DNA from: Chelonoidis abingdonii | Taxonomy: Eukaryota; Chordata; Testudines; Testudinidae | NCBI RefSeq assembly: GCF_003597395.2 | Contig: NC_133771.1 | Span: forward strand, 135,072,620-135,136,619 | Reading direction: 5' to 3' | Length of the DNA stretch: 64,000 nt | Program-made: the position numbers and the translations under genes | Notes under the pieces: model-generated | What the model was told of the DNA's origin: nothing | What the model saw: only the letters and a program-made list of their open reading frames with translations | Databases searched by the model: none | Shown here: positions 38,460 to 51,387 of the stretch, piece by piece | Numbering within the stretch: position 1 is the stretch's first letter | Layout of the letters: every line of letters begins with the position of its first letter

Positions 38460-39480
38460 GCTGAGTAAATGATGTATCCCCTATCATGGCAGTGTCATCG
38501 AGAGCTGTCAAGCACATCCATTCACCATCAGGAGGATAAAAAGGGCAGTCCGTAAGCACAACATGAGCTCCACGAGGGCAGGGTGGGGAGCTCAAGAAGC
38601 TTCAGCAATAGTTAACCCCACTCTGGTGACCACAGTAGAGCCTGCCATACAAAGAAGGATCTTTTGGTTCATATAGTCCTCAGGGGGCATGTGAGAGCTG
38701 AGCCAGAGAGGCAAGGGGACTCAGATCTGCCAAGAAATGCACCACTGAGCCAAAATACAATCCTGCACCACCTGTTGCTGCTGTTCTGATGTACTGTCAG
38801 AGAGACTCAACTTTTTCAGAACAGGAGCGTCTTGACTTTAACTGGGATTTTGATGTGGCTTTGAGATGAAATCATGAAGTAAGCTGTCTTGATAGTTTAC
38901 CACATATAATAATGTGGCCAGGGCCTTGCCTTCACACCTAGCTGCCAGGGGAGCATGGTCATCAGGACCAGAAGGTTGGAAATGAGTTGTCCGGCTTGCA
39001 CTGATGATACGAAGGGCAGTGTTGATCACTGAGCTTTCCACAATGATGTCTGGAGCCCCATGCGGCTCCACAGTATTTGGCAGGTGCAATAATTAGGGCA
39101 TTGGAAGATGTCTATAAGGTTGCAACACGTCCGCACTATGAGTTGCCAACAAGAGGAGTGTGACTCTCGACTGGATTTTAGGGCGTCTTCTTTGAAAAGT
39201 ACTTAGCCAAGATGTCAAGATCAGGTAACAGATGGGACTCCAGTGCCTCAAGCTCCTTCTGGCTCTTGCCAGGTAGGTACCATTAGTGTACATGAACTTA
39301 GCTGCCTAGGTGGGCGGCAGGTCAGTTATATATATTAAAGAGCATTGGCACTAGTACAGATCTCTCAGGAAGTCTGTTGTTCATACAATATGAGCACCCT
39401 GAACCGTCTCCACACTTGATGATCACTGTTCTGTTATAAATGAGCTGCATAATAAAATCTACACTTTTCTTGTCCAGGAT
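38460..39480 (-). pseudogene. Degraded non-LTR retrotransposon, reverse transcriptase C-terminal half
   Basis: Read on the minus strand, pieces come in order: NNRLPERSVLVPMLFNIYI (about 39340-39400), a GLPQGSVLAPxLFNxYI-type RT motif; KFMYTNGTYLA (about 39265-39300), where the catalytic YADD-like motif has become YTNG; INTALRIISAS; and TDCPFYPPDGEW with later DDTA text. The order fits the palm, thumb and C-terminal Cys-rich region of a LINE polymerase. Frameshifts separate the blocks. It is a diverged dead copy; the clade was not determined. Confidence 0.6.
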
Positions 39481-39772
39481 GATAAATATATTTTAGCTTA
39501 TTGGCAGTTTGTTTTACTAAATGAATAAGGTAAAAGCAATTTATATTTCCAAGATTACAAGAAAGGGAAAAGTATAAATGTTTAACCTCTTACTACCCAG
39601 AGGTGGACAGTTTTTCCTGCCTTAGTAAAATATCTTGAGGGTAATATTCCATTGCCGAATCTCCACCTTTAAAAGAAAAAAGATCCCCTCCACTTAGCAG
39701 TTTTACAGACTCATCAGCTATGAGTTGACACTGGTTAAAAATTAAAAGAGTAATTAAGGCTTCTGTTACTAA

Positions 39773-40039
39773 GGCCATGTCTACACTTACAAGCTTACAG
39801 TGGCACAGCTGTACCAATACAGCTGTTCTGCTATATGGGTGCTCATGTAGACTTGTTATACCAATGGGAGAGAGCTCTTCCATCTATGTAAAACCAGCTC
39901 AGTGAGCCACGGTAGCTGTGTTGGCGGGAAAGCCTACATAACGCTGTGCACACAAGCATTTATGCCAGCAAGGCTTATGTCATTCACATCCCTGTGCGAC
40001 AAAAGTTTTGCTGACATAAGTGCTAATATAGACACAGCC
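39773..40039. mobile_element. Harbinger-type MITE, 267 bp, with TAA target duplication
   Basis: The left end is GGCCATGTCTACACTTACAA and the inverted right end GGCTGTGTCTATATTAGCAC. TAA flanks both sides (39770-39772 and 40040-40042), matching the TWA preference of PIF/Harbinger. It has no coding capacity. Confidence 0.88.
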
Positions 40040-40493
40040 TAAGTTACTTTTTGATTTTATGAAGTGTACAAAAGTAACAGTAGAAGCCATAAATGTCACA
40101 TTGTTAAATTACTATTTAGTTGCTTTGAAATGTTCTCTATCGCCAAAAGGAGAAAAAAATCTCTTATAGGCATTCTGCTGCTATCGCCCCTCCCTCATGA
40201 ATCAAAGTCAAAGTTCCCAGGAGCCAATGGCTCAACAGGCTGAGGTGAGTAAAGCACAAGGTGTCATACCTAATGGAACAGAAAGGGAGCAATGTGGCCA
40301 ACATCACATCCAACTGCCTTTGACTGCCCTAACCTGCTGGATCAGGTACCCAGGTTGGCCTTTCAGTGTGAGATCAAGCAAGACTCAAACCCACACCTTT
40401 CAGGATTGTGGTCAAGCACTGTAATAACCCAGCTATCTGTGGCAGCCCTTATAAAGGAACAGATGGCTGCAGGTCTTACAGCTACTGTGAATG

Positions 40494-40575
40494 GGTTTTT
40501 AGGACCAGATCCAGCTTCTGTTGAAGTCAGTGGAAGTTTTACTATGGTTTTTAATGGAGCTGGATCAAACCCTTA
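40494..40575. mobile_element. Small palindromic MITE remnant
   Basis: The left GGACCAGATCCAGCT and the right AGCTGGATCAAACCC are inverted matches, and the inner text (GAAGTCAGTGGAAGTTTTAC) is typical of such elements. No target duplication was fixed. Confidence 0.5.
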
Positions 40576-41651
40576 ATAAAGGAGCTCAAAACTAAAGTTA
40601 AATTGAGTTAGATTATTTCCAGAACTATGGATGATTAACATGAAATGACATTTCAACACTACCAGATAGGAGGTGCTTAGTTAAAACCTTCAAATCCTCA
40701 CTGTACATACTATTTACTGTGTAACAATGAAATCTCTCTTAAACCATTAAAATGCCGCATGAAGCGTGGTTGCTTAACAGAAGTAGCTTTCTAACAAAGG
40801 TGGAGCAGAAGTACTCTGTATGTTCGGGATACTTTGGGCTAGTCTCTTAAAACAAGAGGTTGCCTAATAAGGGTGGTGTCTCTTACAAGTTTCACTGTAG
40901 ACATTGTGAAGTGGAAAGACCAGGTGTCCTAGGACTGTGTCCTTGGATATCTACTGGGAAACAGATGTACAAGGGATCAACACTTGAGCAACAGTGACAG
41001 GCACGTCCTTGTCAAGAGTCTCGCCATGCCTTATAGCTGCAGATTACTTTGAACTGAACTTGGTATAGATTACACATCCTACCCCACGCTTAATTTCAAA
41101 TTACTAGTCAAGATTCAGAATAATGGACACTCAAATTCTTCCACATTTTGGAGGGGAAAAGACGTCACATTGAACAGCAGTGCACGTTTTTGTCTGTCGA
41201 GTCAAACAGAACAGATTCAGTCTTCCCTCTATGAAATAAAGAGCCATCTGTTTTCCGTTCACTAGAGCTAATATATTTGTCATTTCATACTTGACAAATC
41301 ATTTACAGCCCTGACCTGCTTTCAGTGAACATCATGGGAGTCTCTTCAGGGACTGTAGTGGGAATTAGATTGGGCTTTTATCAGTATAACAAATAAAAGA
41401 TAATGCAACTCTGAATTGTAATAGAGAATTACTTAAGATATAATGTTAATTCTGAGGCCATAGAAAAAAGATTAATGCTGATATCTGAATTTAAAGCCAT
41501 TGTGATTAAAGCTTTCTTTGCAGCCAAACTGTGAGATTTGTTGATGAGAAGAAATTCATACTGAGACTTTGACATTGCCAAAGCTTTTTGAACAGGTTAA
41601 TTAGGTGACAGGAATGTTTGAGTGCAGAAGAACTCGATAATTTTGATCATG

Positions 41652-41755
41652 GCCCTGATGCTGCAACTTGTTCCATGTGAGTGCCCCTTGAGCCTGCACA
41701 AGTCTATATTGACAGGAGTCTGTCCATATGGAAAAAGTTGCAGGATTGAGGACTA
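41652..41755. mobile_element. Small palindromic MITE
   Basis: The left CCCTGATGCTGCAACTTGTT and the right AAAGTTGCAGGATTGAGG are inverted matches about 100 bp apart. There is no coding content. Confidence 0.6.
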
Positions 41756-42173
41756 GATGGGTAAAATGATTGGTTCCTGAATAGTCTTTTAATATGTTGT
41801 GTGGCATTGCTTTTTATAAGCAACAAAATGTATCTATAAGCAGCTGGGTTTTTAATTCCTATTTCCTTTATTCCTGGCTCTGTGTTTTGGGGAATGGGTA
41901 TTTATTTGAATTGCTCAAGCTGTTTTTCAGGACTTATGACTCTATTTTTCAGGACTTTTTGTATCATGTTTTTATTTTTATTAAGATAGCCTCTAATGAA
42001 TTAAGTCTGCAAAATTATAAATAAAATGGAGAAGAGGAGTGAAAGTTCCAAAATCCTCGTATAGTAATAGCTCTGCCACTTACTGCCCACTTCTTAAATG
42101 TGGTTCCCTACCCCTTTTCTTTTTCTGTGTTCTTTTTCACTGTGGTTTAAGGACTAGATAACTATACTTTACT

Positions 42174-42303
42174 TAACCTGCGTCTGACGAAGTGGGTATT
42201 CTCCCACGAAAGCTCACGCTCCAAAACGTCTGTTAGTCTATAAGGTGCCACAGGATTCTCTGCTGCTTTTACAGATCCAGACTAACACAGCTACCCCTCT
42301 GAT
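42174..42303 (+). mobile_element. 130-bp Penelope-like terminal unit with 13-bp target duplication
   Basis: The exact repeat ACTATACTTTACT flanks the unit (42161-42173 and 42304-42316). The unit holds the hammerhead core at 42181-42222 and then TTAGTCTATAAGGTGCCACA, a GCTGCTTTTACAGATCC segment and AGACTAACACAGCTACCCCT. It is a stand-alone copy of the terminus found after the PLE protein frame at 51388-51726. It behaves like a SINE-sized passenger. Confidence 0.88.
42181..42222 (+). ncRNA. Hammerhead ribozyme-like motif in a PLE unit
   Basis: The core reads CTGACGA (42184-42190), stem II GTGGG (42192-42196) paired with CCCAC (42203-42207), and GAAA (42208-42211). Stem III is AGC paired with GCT (42211-42213 and 42218-42220) across a TCAC loop, with C42221 as the expected cleavage nucleotide. 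These are the invariant bases of a minimal type I hammerhead. Stem I is weak: GCGT before the core could pair with ACGT at 42226-42229 only across a bulge. PLEs elsewhere are known to carry minimal hammerheads; self-cleavage here is inferred. Confidence 0.65.
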
Positions 42304-42316
42304 ACTATACTTTACT

Positions 42317-45300
42317 AGTTGTTATCTTAATGAGAAGGTGAGTTACATCCAGTTGTTGCAGGGATGCCAGTTTGCCTAATTGGAACATACTTGCTGTAAT
42401 TATGTTGCTACATAGCAAAACCAAAACAATTTTATTTAAAAAATTAGGTAGTACTAACATTAATGTAGCACCTTCAGCTAACTAATTCCCTCCCCTTAGG
42501 GAATTTAGCTAATTGTAAGGTGAGAAACTTGAAACAGGTGGACTGGACTAACAGGTATGTGTTATAGCCTCAACTATTTGTCAAAACATAAAAATTTGTC
42601 ATTTAACGTTGTCTGCAAGCTGTTACCAAATCATTTACATCTAGTTTCTTGGTGCCAGCCATTTGAGGTCACATTGAGAAACCCATTTAAGGCTCATATT
42701 CTTTGTCATACCCTGCATGCATTTTCTTAAAGGACAATTAATTTATTTTGAATGCTAGATAATGCAAGACTAAAGAGACTCATTTAGAAGGATGGCTCTT
42801 ACCATAACTTACATAGAAGTAAATTTATGAGCCAAACCATTGCCTTACTCACCAGATACTTGGTTTTCTGGTGTGCTTAAATACCACAAAGCTCCACATA
42901 GGGTGGGCCCACAAGGACCATCTGTTCTGGTCCTGGAAATACAACCATAGCCTACAGTTTGTGGAGGTGCTCAAGTGTAGATACAGTAGATTAAACTGTG
43001 TAGCTAGGCTTGATTTGTGCTCTGCTGAGGTCTATAGCTAGCAGGCAAATAAAATTTATCTGAGAGTACTAGGTGTTCTGTGATCTTATTGAGTCACCCT
43101 GCAAAGGTACAGGTTCAGTAAGAGCACACTGGACTGAGGTACACAGAAAATACCCTTTGTGAATAAACTAATAATTTTGGACCAAATTCTCTGCTAATGT
43201 AGCTCAGTTGACCAGCAGAGAATTTTGCTCGGTTTTTTTTAAATGACAAAATTCAATATTTTTGGATGATACTGTCATATCCACAGCAGGAGCCCATTTC
43301 CCCTGCTTCCTTGGCTTCCTGTTGTCCCTGTTAATCAGGAAACTGCACCAGAGAATGTGGAAATAGCAAGGAAATGTTGTGCAATCTGAAACTGATCTAA
43401 CTTCAGAGGAATGTGCTTTTAGCAAGAGAATTTGTATTTTATAGCTAAAGGTGGTAAGTAATTTAAAGAGATTAATCCATTTATTTCTGAAACAGCACTA
43501 TTTCAGTAGTCAACTGAACTTCATTATTACTGTACTATTGTTGAAAATTAATGACGACTGTGTTTAGACTTAAAAAAAAAAACCACCTTTTTCCTGGACC
43601 CTCTCAATTTACAGTCAGCACAGGAAGTTTCCCAAAATCCTAGATTATACACACTCTGGAAACATGGCAGCCATTGACTACAGTCTGCTGTTCATTATTG
43701 TATTGTAGTATATTGTGTTTATGATTAGCTGTCAAATTATTGTCTTAAATTCATAATGGCAAAGAGTTTTCTTCATTCTTGCAGCACTTTGTGTGCTCCC
43801 CTTTCAGAAACCAGGAACATTGCTCACATAGGTCATAAATCTCTGTTTGTGATTATCTAGGTAGACACATGAGTAATAGCTCTAGAGCCCTGTCACAAAT
43901 GATAATTAAGCCTGTCTGAGTCCTATCAGTTATTGCTTAAACTGTTCTGACTGGTCAAACTGCAAAGCCATTTTAACATTAAAAACAAAAAAGCCATTGT
44001 GTTAAGGTCATTATTTCTTTGGTAAAAGTAGCAGTACAATACATGATTCTTTTTACAAGCTTCCAGGGGGAGGTTGGTATTTTGTTAATTTTCATCTAAT
44101 CTTGACCCTTTATTGTGCCTTCAACTTAAATGACTCAGTATATCATTTTAACCAATGCCTCTATTACTAATCATTTAGATTAAAAAATAACATTCAGGTT
44201 TTTATTATGAGCAGTTTTGGTATTGGTATGTTTAGAGGGTAAAAATAAGAAATGATCCAAAGATTTGAATGAGAAGAAAAAGCTCAGATAAGACCCATTT
44301 TAGTAAAAGATGCCAGTTATAAGTTGTTGTTCAGCTTTTAACAACACCACTGTATGTTTGTTGTCCATGTGATAGAATGAACCCCATTTTACATACACTA
44401 CGTTATACTGAATAGAAACCATTTCTCTGAATCAAAGTGATAACATACTTGTTTGAACTAAGATGAAGTACTATTGTCTTATCAGAATCAGCTTGTGATG
44501 AAAAATTTACTTCAAATGTGGCAGACAATTATATTTTCTCTCTCACAGTTTGAATTTCAAAAGCCTCTTTTGTCCTTCAGCTACAGCCATTTTGTCTTTT
44601 AACCACAGCACTTCTATATTTCCTTTAAAGGTATGATTTTAAAAGTCCTGGAGTGCTTTCTTTTTTCTGTGTGATATTCACCACGGAGTCTCAAATCTCT
44701 TCATATCATAAGGGGTCTTTACCAGTATCTGCAGATTGTCTTTGTTCTTTCCATAGATTTAATCACATCTTTCAGCTTGGAACAGATTATTTCTTCCTCT
44801 TGCAAAGCCATTATAGCATATCATTTACTTGCAGAGAGAAAGAAAATATAATATCGATTCAGCATATCATTATTATCATCTCTATATATTTATTAAGGAG
44901 AAGAGACATTTATGGGCAAAGGTCTAATGTATTTTGGGAACTGTAATTGGACCAATAAAGGATTAAATTTTAATGATAAACCATTTGGGGTAGAATAGGA
45001 TAGAGCACAGCTGAGAGGAAAGGTCAGCTTCCCCATTTGTTTCCTATATTGCTTCTCTCATACCCTCTTCATGCCCAATGGGGTTTTCTTTAGATCTAGG
45101 CTTATCACACATAGATCTAAGATAATAGCAAAATATTGAATCTTGACTGGCACAAATGCTATTTTATGATTATGCAATTAGACTTTTTCTCTCATGTCTT
45201 GTCACTAGCCATTCATGCAAAAAAGTCCTTTTTATTTATGCTTTACATGCATAGCTTTTCCACAACTTTAAATATTATACATTCCTATGGCTGTACAGCC

Positions 45301-46436
45301 CTCCTCTGTATCATTACATTCTTATGAGTATATATACAAAACTCGTCCATCAGCCAGTCCTACAGAGGTCAAGGGTATATCACCATTTCTATAGACACAC
45401 CAATTTCATAGTGCATTACTCAAAGTAGGCTAAGTGCAACAATATAGGCTGCAAAATATTTCTGTTATAAGCAAAAAGAGAGATTATGCACAGCTGTGTT
45501 TATTATCCTAGAACAAGGATTACAACTAATGGGTCATCCCCAACCACCTTTTCTTCCATTTTAAAATCATTTTAAAAAAATGTCACTAACTCTTAGGGTT
45601 GCAGCAGTGATCACTTCTTTTTTTTTTGGTTTGCCATGTATATTCCAATGCAGGGGTGCCTCCCTGAATCTAAAGAGAGCCTGGAATAATAGCTCTGAGA
45701 AGTGTGAGCTGCCCTAGTCGAGTGCATATGGACTCTGATATTCTGCAGTCATGGAATTTGACATTTTTTCCAATATGCCACAGATTGTAGCAGTAGCTGG
45801 CAAAGGATTATGAGGCATGAATATGCTCACTAAAAGGAAGGAGCACTGACCAATTTGTAGACCACACCTCTCTCTTTACACCAGACTCTTCACATTAAAG
45901 CTTATACATTTATAAACTCAGCAGACTGTTTAATTAAATGGCAATACTGTAAACATGAGACCCTCTGAGTGTCCTATTAAGTGTCACTACACATAGCCAA
46001 AGCTGCCATGCCTCAGAACAGGGGCAATTCTGACTGGGAGCCCATATCCTGGATGCTGGGAGTTGTTGCTGCCAATCAAGTCAAAACAAAACAATTCCTC
46101 TCTCCAAGAGAACAGGAATCTGACAAATTCATGATCTAGGTCCAGGTGTTCAGGAACAGCTGTTTAGCTGAGTTCAGGAGAGCCAGGATTTATTAATACA
46201 GTACAACTGAATGACATTACAGCTGTGTCATCATCTTCCCACCTTTTATTATTTTCCATGCTGAGTGAGATGGCTCCATACATACAGACTTCCTGTTTTG
46301 CTGTGCTCTGACAGGAGGTATTAGAGAGAGAGAAAAAAGTCTTTGAAGCTTTCTACAAATCAGCTCCTGCAGCTGAATTGGATTGATATCACTGTGTTGG
46401 TATTTGCAATGACGGAGACCAAGCAATGAGAGGAAA
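42317..46436. other. Convergent intergenic region, no gene recognised
   Basis: AT-rich sequence with short frames only. No exon, RNA gene or clear repeat end was recognised. Confidence 0.45.
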
Positions 46437-46643
46437 GCCTGGTCTACACCCATTTTTGTACAGTTTATATTGGTACAGCCCCCATGTGGATGCAGTTATA
46501 CCAGTGTAAAGATACCTTATACCCACATAGCTTATTTGCCTTTCTGTGCAGACCTAGCTATACCGGAATGGGCATCTTTCTATTAATGTAACTGTGTCCA
46601 CACTGTGGGGAAGAGGTTATACAATTTTTGTTGTAGACAAGCC
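46437..46643. mobile_element. Harbinger-type MITE, about 207 bp
   Basis: The left end is GCCTGGTCTACACCCATTTT and the inverted right end GGCTTGTCTACAACAAAAAT. The interior has inverted TATACC-type text. A target duplication was not resolved. Confidence 0.75.
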
Positions 46644-48389
46644 TGAAAATACAGAGGCTGCTTGACTAGGATTATACCCCAAGCTATTTGGGCACATTGT
46701 TTAATTCACCAGGAAGCTTTCGCAGAAAAGAGGACGCCAGTGGAAACGAGAGGTACTTGCCAAGGCTGTTAAAGATGTGAACTTTAGTAGATCCAAGCCT
46801 CTTCCCTATTTTATGTGAAGAACTGGGCACCCAACATTGGTAGCTCCTCTGCCACAATGAAGTTTGTTAGTTTTCACACAGTGAAAATGTGAAGCTCTTG
46901 CTTGAGTGCAGAGACATACCAAGGGTTTTCTTTACTGAATGTGGCTCTGCCCCTGCTGAATACTTCACTGATCAGCGATGGTTTACGTTGAATGCGCTTC
47001 TCTTGAGGGGCAGAAAGTGACAGAAGTTTTCAGTCTAGGGGTTGTAACTCACCTGCCCTTCCCATATTGTTAAGTGGAAGGGAGGCCCCAGCAGGGAAAA
47101 GGTTGAGACCCATTGTCCTAGAAACGATTATATTCACTTCTCACACTCTCTAGCCCACATATTTTTCCTAATATAGGTATAGTGTTGGTACTGGCTCCTT
47201 GCTATTTTCAATCTCTTCTGTACCTCATTCAACATTAGTATAAATTTCCACTCTAGTTAGTTGTGATCATTTTATTTTAGCTTAGGATTTTATACTGCTA
47301 TTTGGATTATTTGAGCACATTCCTGATTTAAAATATTAGCAAAGGCCCTAGTGGGCTTCATGGAGTCTGTTTCCCTTCCCACCGCTCTTTTTTTAATGAG
47401 ATAGAAAGCTCCGCTTAGGATAGGATTTTTTTTTGTTAGTTTTTGGGGGGAGCCGGGGTTGACCTGACAGGGGAATGTCTGATATTGTGAATGTTTTTCT
47501 GCTTATGTAGAAAAGCTTTAGCAAAGCAAGAATGTTGTGCAGTTTCCTAAAGGCTGGTCAGATTCTGGCTTACTCTGCTCTATGACTGTTCATTCCACCT
47601 GTGATCACCTCAGTTAAGAATGTTTTGCTATCAGTTTAAATGGGCATGATTCTGGACTTTGTGAATGGTATTGTTCCAGCAGAGCACAGCAGACCTGGTA
47701 ATTTGTAGAGAAAAATACTCTCTCTTAGCAGACATTTGATCCATAATTTGCTTTGAAGATTAGAACCAATGCCTTAAAGAACAGAGGCTTGATGCATTTA
47801 TGACAGCCTAATTTGAGGAGGGGGCAGGCAACTAATAGACACGAATAACACAGGTAGAAACAGCAATATGAAAGTGATACCCATAGTGGCTTATGTGAAA
47901 TACTAACTCTGGGAAAAGCACTGAAGGTGGTTAGAAGCACTGCTAAGGTGTGTTTTTTTTTGTTTTTTTTTAAATGCAGACTACAGTATAGATCAGATAT
48001 TGGATTAATTGTTCATCAGAAGACTGTTTGTTCTCCTTACGATCTGTTAAATTTCATCCACCATTTCCCAAACTAATTTCATGCTTATTTGGTACAAGGC
48101 AATGGGAATAACATCTAGAACTTCACATTAAGGAAAACAGAGCTTTCTGTATGCATTGTGAAGAGTCTGCAGCTACCTCTGCTATGGAACTGTATGTTAG
48201 GAAGAGTCAAAGTCAGTGCTTCACTTAACATAATTAAGAAGGATTCTTTAAACATGCCATTGTGAATAATTTCATATTCTCAAGTTCTTGGCTTGTCGGT
48301 TTTCATATCAGAGTTCAGAGTACTTTGACTTCCAACCTGCAGCTAGGAAGAAAAAAACTCTTACTTTCATCTGCAGACAGACCTTTAAT
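46644..48389. other. Convergent intergenic region, no gene recognised
   Basis: Nothing firmly recognised. T-rich runs occur near 47430 and 47950. Confidence 0.45.
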
Positions 48390-48530
48390 CTTCTCATCAC
48401 TCCTGCAAGGCAGGTATGTTACCCTCATTTCACAGACAGAGGAACAGCAGTAAATGACTTGGCCAAGGTCACAGAAGACATCAGTCTCAGATCTGGAAGA
48501 GAATTCAGAATATCTCGTTTTCGATTCTTT
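48390..48530 (+). repeat. MIR-like ancient SINE fragment
   Basis: GGCAGGTATGTTACCCTCAT, TTTCACAGACAGAGGAACAG and ACTTGGCCAAGGTCACAGAA follow the order of the MIR core region (a fraction of cells... pattern of TTTACAGATGAGGAAACTG then ACTTGCCCAAGGTCAC). It is old and diverged. Confidence 0.7.
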
Positions 48531-50659
48531 TGCTCAATTAACTAGGCCTCTTGCTCTAGTTTATGAACAGCAATCCTATTAGCTAACAATGGTTTCAGAG
48601 TTCTAGCTCTGTATGTTAAGTTTCTGTGGGTCATCTAGATTTAGGAATTTCAGATAAATCTTACCCAAAAAACCAAAACAAACATCATCCTTTCATGAAT
48701 AACAATGAAACCTTTGAGACTATCCCTATCATAGCACCTTTTCCTCAGATTTGCTGCTTTTTTATATAGTACCCAAACATGTGCTAGGGCTTTAGGAATG
48801 TAAGCCAACAGGTCATGTTTTTGAACTTTTTAGAAAAATGCTACCCTTCTTGGTTCCTCTTCCTAGCCACCCAAAAATGCAATATCACTAGAAAACCAGC
48901 ACTTTAAAAGCATGAGAGAAAAACACAAATCACATTAGTGACTTTCTTGCAAAATCCTCATTACCATATCTGGGGCATGATCCTATTCCCAATTAACTCA
49001 ATGACAAAACTCCCATTGATCTCCCTTGCAAAGGAGCAGCCTCACACAACTAGCATGTGTAGTCTCATTGAACATAATGGTACTACTTCTTATAATCAGA
49101 GTTTGCACTATCTTGTAATCTTAAACAGATGTCCATTGCAAAGTAACTTGCATTAAACAGGTTTCACTGGTGACGGTATAATATTATGTGCTTTTACTTT
49201 TTAAGTAACCACAAAACCAGTTACTTTACGTACTCTATCATGAGCATTATCATCACTTATTTTTAACACTTCTACAAAAGTAGAATAAAACTTTTAATTT
49301 AAAAAAAATTGAATTTGTAAAGGTTTACATAAAAAATGTAAAGTGTTAAGCCAAAATATTTAGTTTTGATAAACTGGAATGAAATTTAAAAGGAAAAAAG
49401 CTACATCAACTTCCAAATACACTTTCCTATTGGACAGTTTTGAAAGCAAAACTAAGTCCCTTTCATTTTGGACTCCAGGTGGCACTGTGGGCACTAGTAT
49501 TGCTTGGTTGGGCGAGCAGAGATGAAATACTCAAAAAACATACCGCTTTCTCGACAGACAATTGCTTTCTTTTTTGAAAGGAAGCTGGGAAATAACTTTT
49601 AAATTGAAATTAGTTATTTTATTCCCTGTTCCAGCCACAGTCTATTAAGACTAGGCTAAGAAATTTTAGTATATATGTCTCTAGCTTGCTAATGGGTTGA
49701 CAGAATACCAGTCAATGAGAAAAGAAAGAAAGGCCTAGCTGACTTCCTTGTGTTTAGTCTGCTAATCAGGACATCTTCATTACAATAGCCTCATCCCTTG
49801 AGAATGTATCATATTCCCTAGGGCTATCAGTATCACATTCTCAAGGGATACTATTAGTATCATATTCCACAGTTTAGGAGACCTTGCCCTCAGCGTTATG
49901 AAATGTTTCTTGGAATCTCTTTATACCACGTTGGCCCACTCAAATAATACCAGTTTCTTTAATGTTTGTCCTTTTAATATTTAGAGACACATATGATATC
50001 CATATACACAATCATATAATCATTCCTCATCAGGTAACCCCTTCAGACTCCCTCGTCCCCTTTAAGTTTATTGCGCCTCTCTCAGTTCCACAAAGCTTAC
50101 AGCTGTCTTCCTAGCACAGAGGTGTGTGGAATTATGCCTAGTATACAAGGTGTAATCTCACCAGTGTTGTACTGAAATTTAACTCCTCCTTCTATGACAT
50201 GTCCATAGAGATAGCTAAAGCTCACATTGGTGGGTTCTTCTACCATCTCACATTGCAAATTTATCTAATCTGCTCTTGAAGAGAAGTCCTAATAACGTTC
50301 ATTTCCATGTATTTTCTCCTACCAAACACTGTGTTTTGGATATACTTGCTCTATTTTATTTATTTTTTGCCATGAGCTATACTGTGCCATCAGTTTTTAA
50401 GCAAAACTCCAAGAGCATTAAGGGGGTGCATTTTATGACCGAATGTTTTTAACCTTTCTAGGTCCTTTCATATAACAATCTTCCACTGGATTATTCCTAG
50501 GTATGAAGAATGACAGGTAGATTGTCACAGTTTCTTTACCATATACAAAGATAGCCTGAGTTACATATTGGACTATTCATCACAAGGGGTTTCATTATGA
50601 AGAGTAAAGAGATCGGAGAAACTATTTCAAACAGGAAGCCCCTTAAAGTAGCCTATGTT
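48531..50659. other. Convergent intergenic region, no gene recognised
   Basis: A short perfect inverted repeat lies at 49794-49807 / 49835-49848, and a possible MITE remnant at about 48970-49085. Otherwise AT-rich and featureless. Confidence 0.45.
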
Positions 50660-51272
50660 GTCTCTGAGGTTTCTTATTCCTGACAGAATTCACATGGTCT
50701 GCATATTTCTGTGCCCCCCCTGAAGAAAAATGCAAAAGAAATCTGTGGGGGGACACATGCCTCTTCCCCAGCAGCCCAGGTAGCACATCCGTCCATGCCT
50801 GGACTCCAGAGCAGCCTCAGAGATACAAATCACTGCGCAGGGAGAGGGGCTGGGCATGCCTGTCTGCAGGGGAGACGTTGATCAATGTCAGGAACGGGGC
50901 TGGCCAATAAGCAAGAAAGACTCTGTCCCTCTCTCTTGCTACTGGGGCTCGCTGGGCAAGGAGGGGGTAGGCCTTTTTATTATGTATGAGGAAGGCTCTG
51001 GCCCTGAGGCAGAAACGTAGCAGCCTGCACACCTAGTAACATGTCTATAAATCAAAAAACACAATTAAGTATTAGTACCATGTTACTGAAAATTGTTTGT
51101 TTTTAAAGAAGATAGCTTTTCAAAAAAAAATCCCATGTTTTGTTAATGTTGCTGTTGATGGTTAAGTGATCTCATTCCAGAAACGTCAAGTATCAGAGGG
51201 GTAGCCGTGTTAGTCTGGATCTGTAAAAGCAGTAGAGAATCCTGTGGCACCTTATAGACTAACAGACGTTTT

Positions 51273-51315
51273 GGAGCGTGAGCTTTCGTGGGTGAATACC
51301 CACTTCGTCAGACGC
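51273..51315 (-). ncRNA. Hammerhead ribozyme-like motif of the PLE terminus
   Basis: Read on the minus strand: GCGT, CTGACGA, stem II GTGGG/CCCAC with a TATTCA loop, GAAA, and stem III AGC/GCT with a TCAC loop, then C as cleavage nucleotide. All invariant hammerhead core bases are present. Stem I is weak, as in the 42181 copy. It lies about 70 bp after the PLE protein stop, where PLE hammerheads are expected. Confidence 0.68.
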
Positions 51316-51387
51316 AGGTAGTGGAAATTTCCAGGGGCAGGTATATATATGCTAGCAAGCAAGCTAGAGATAACGAGGTTAGTTCAA

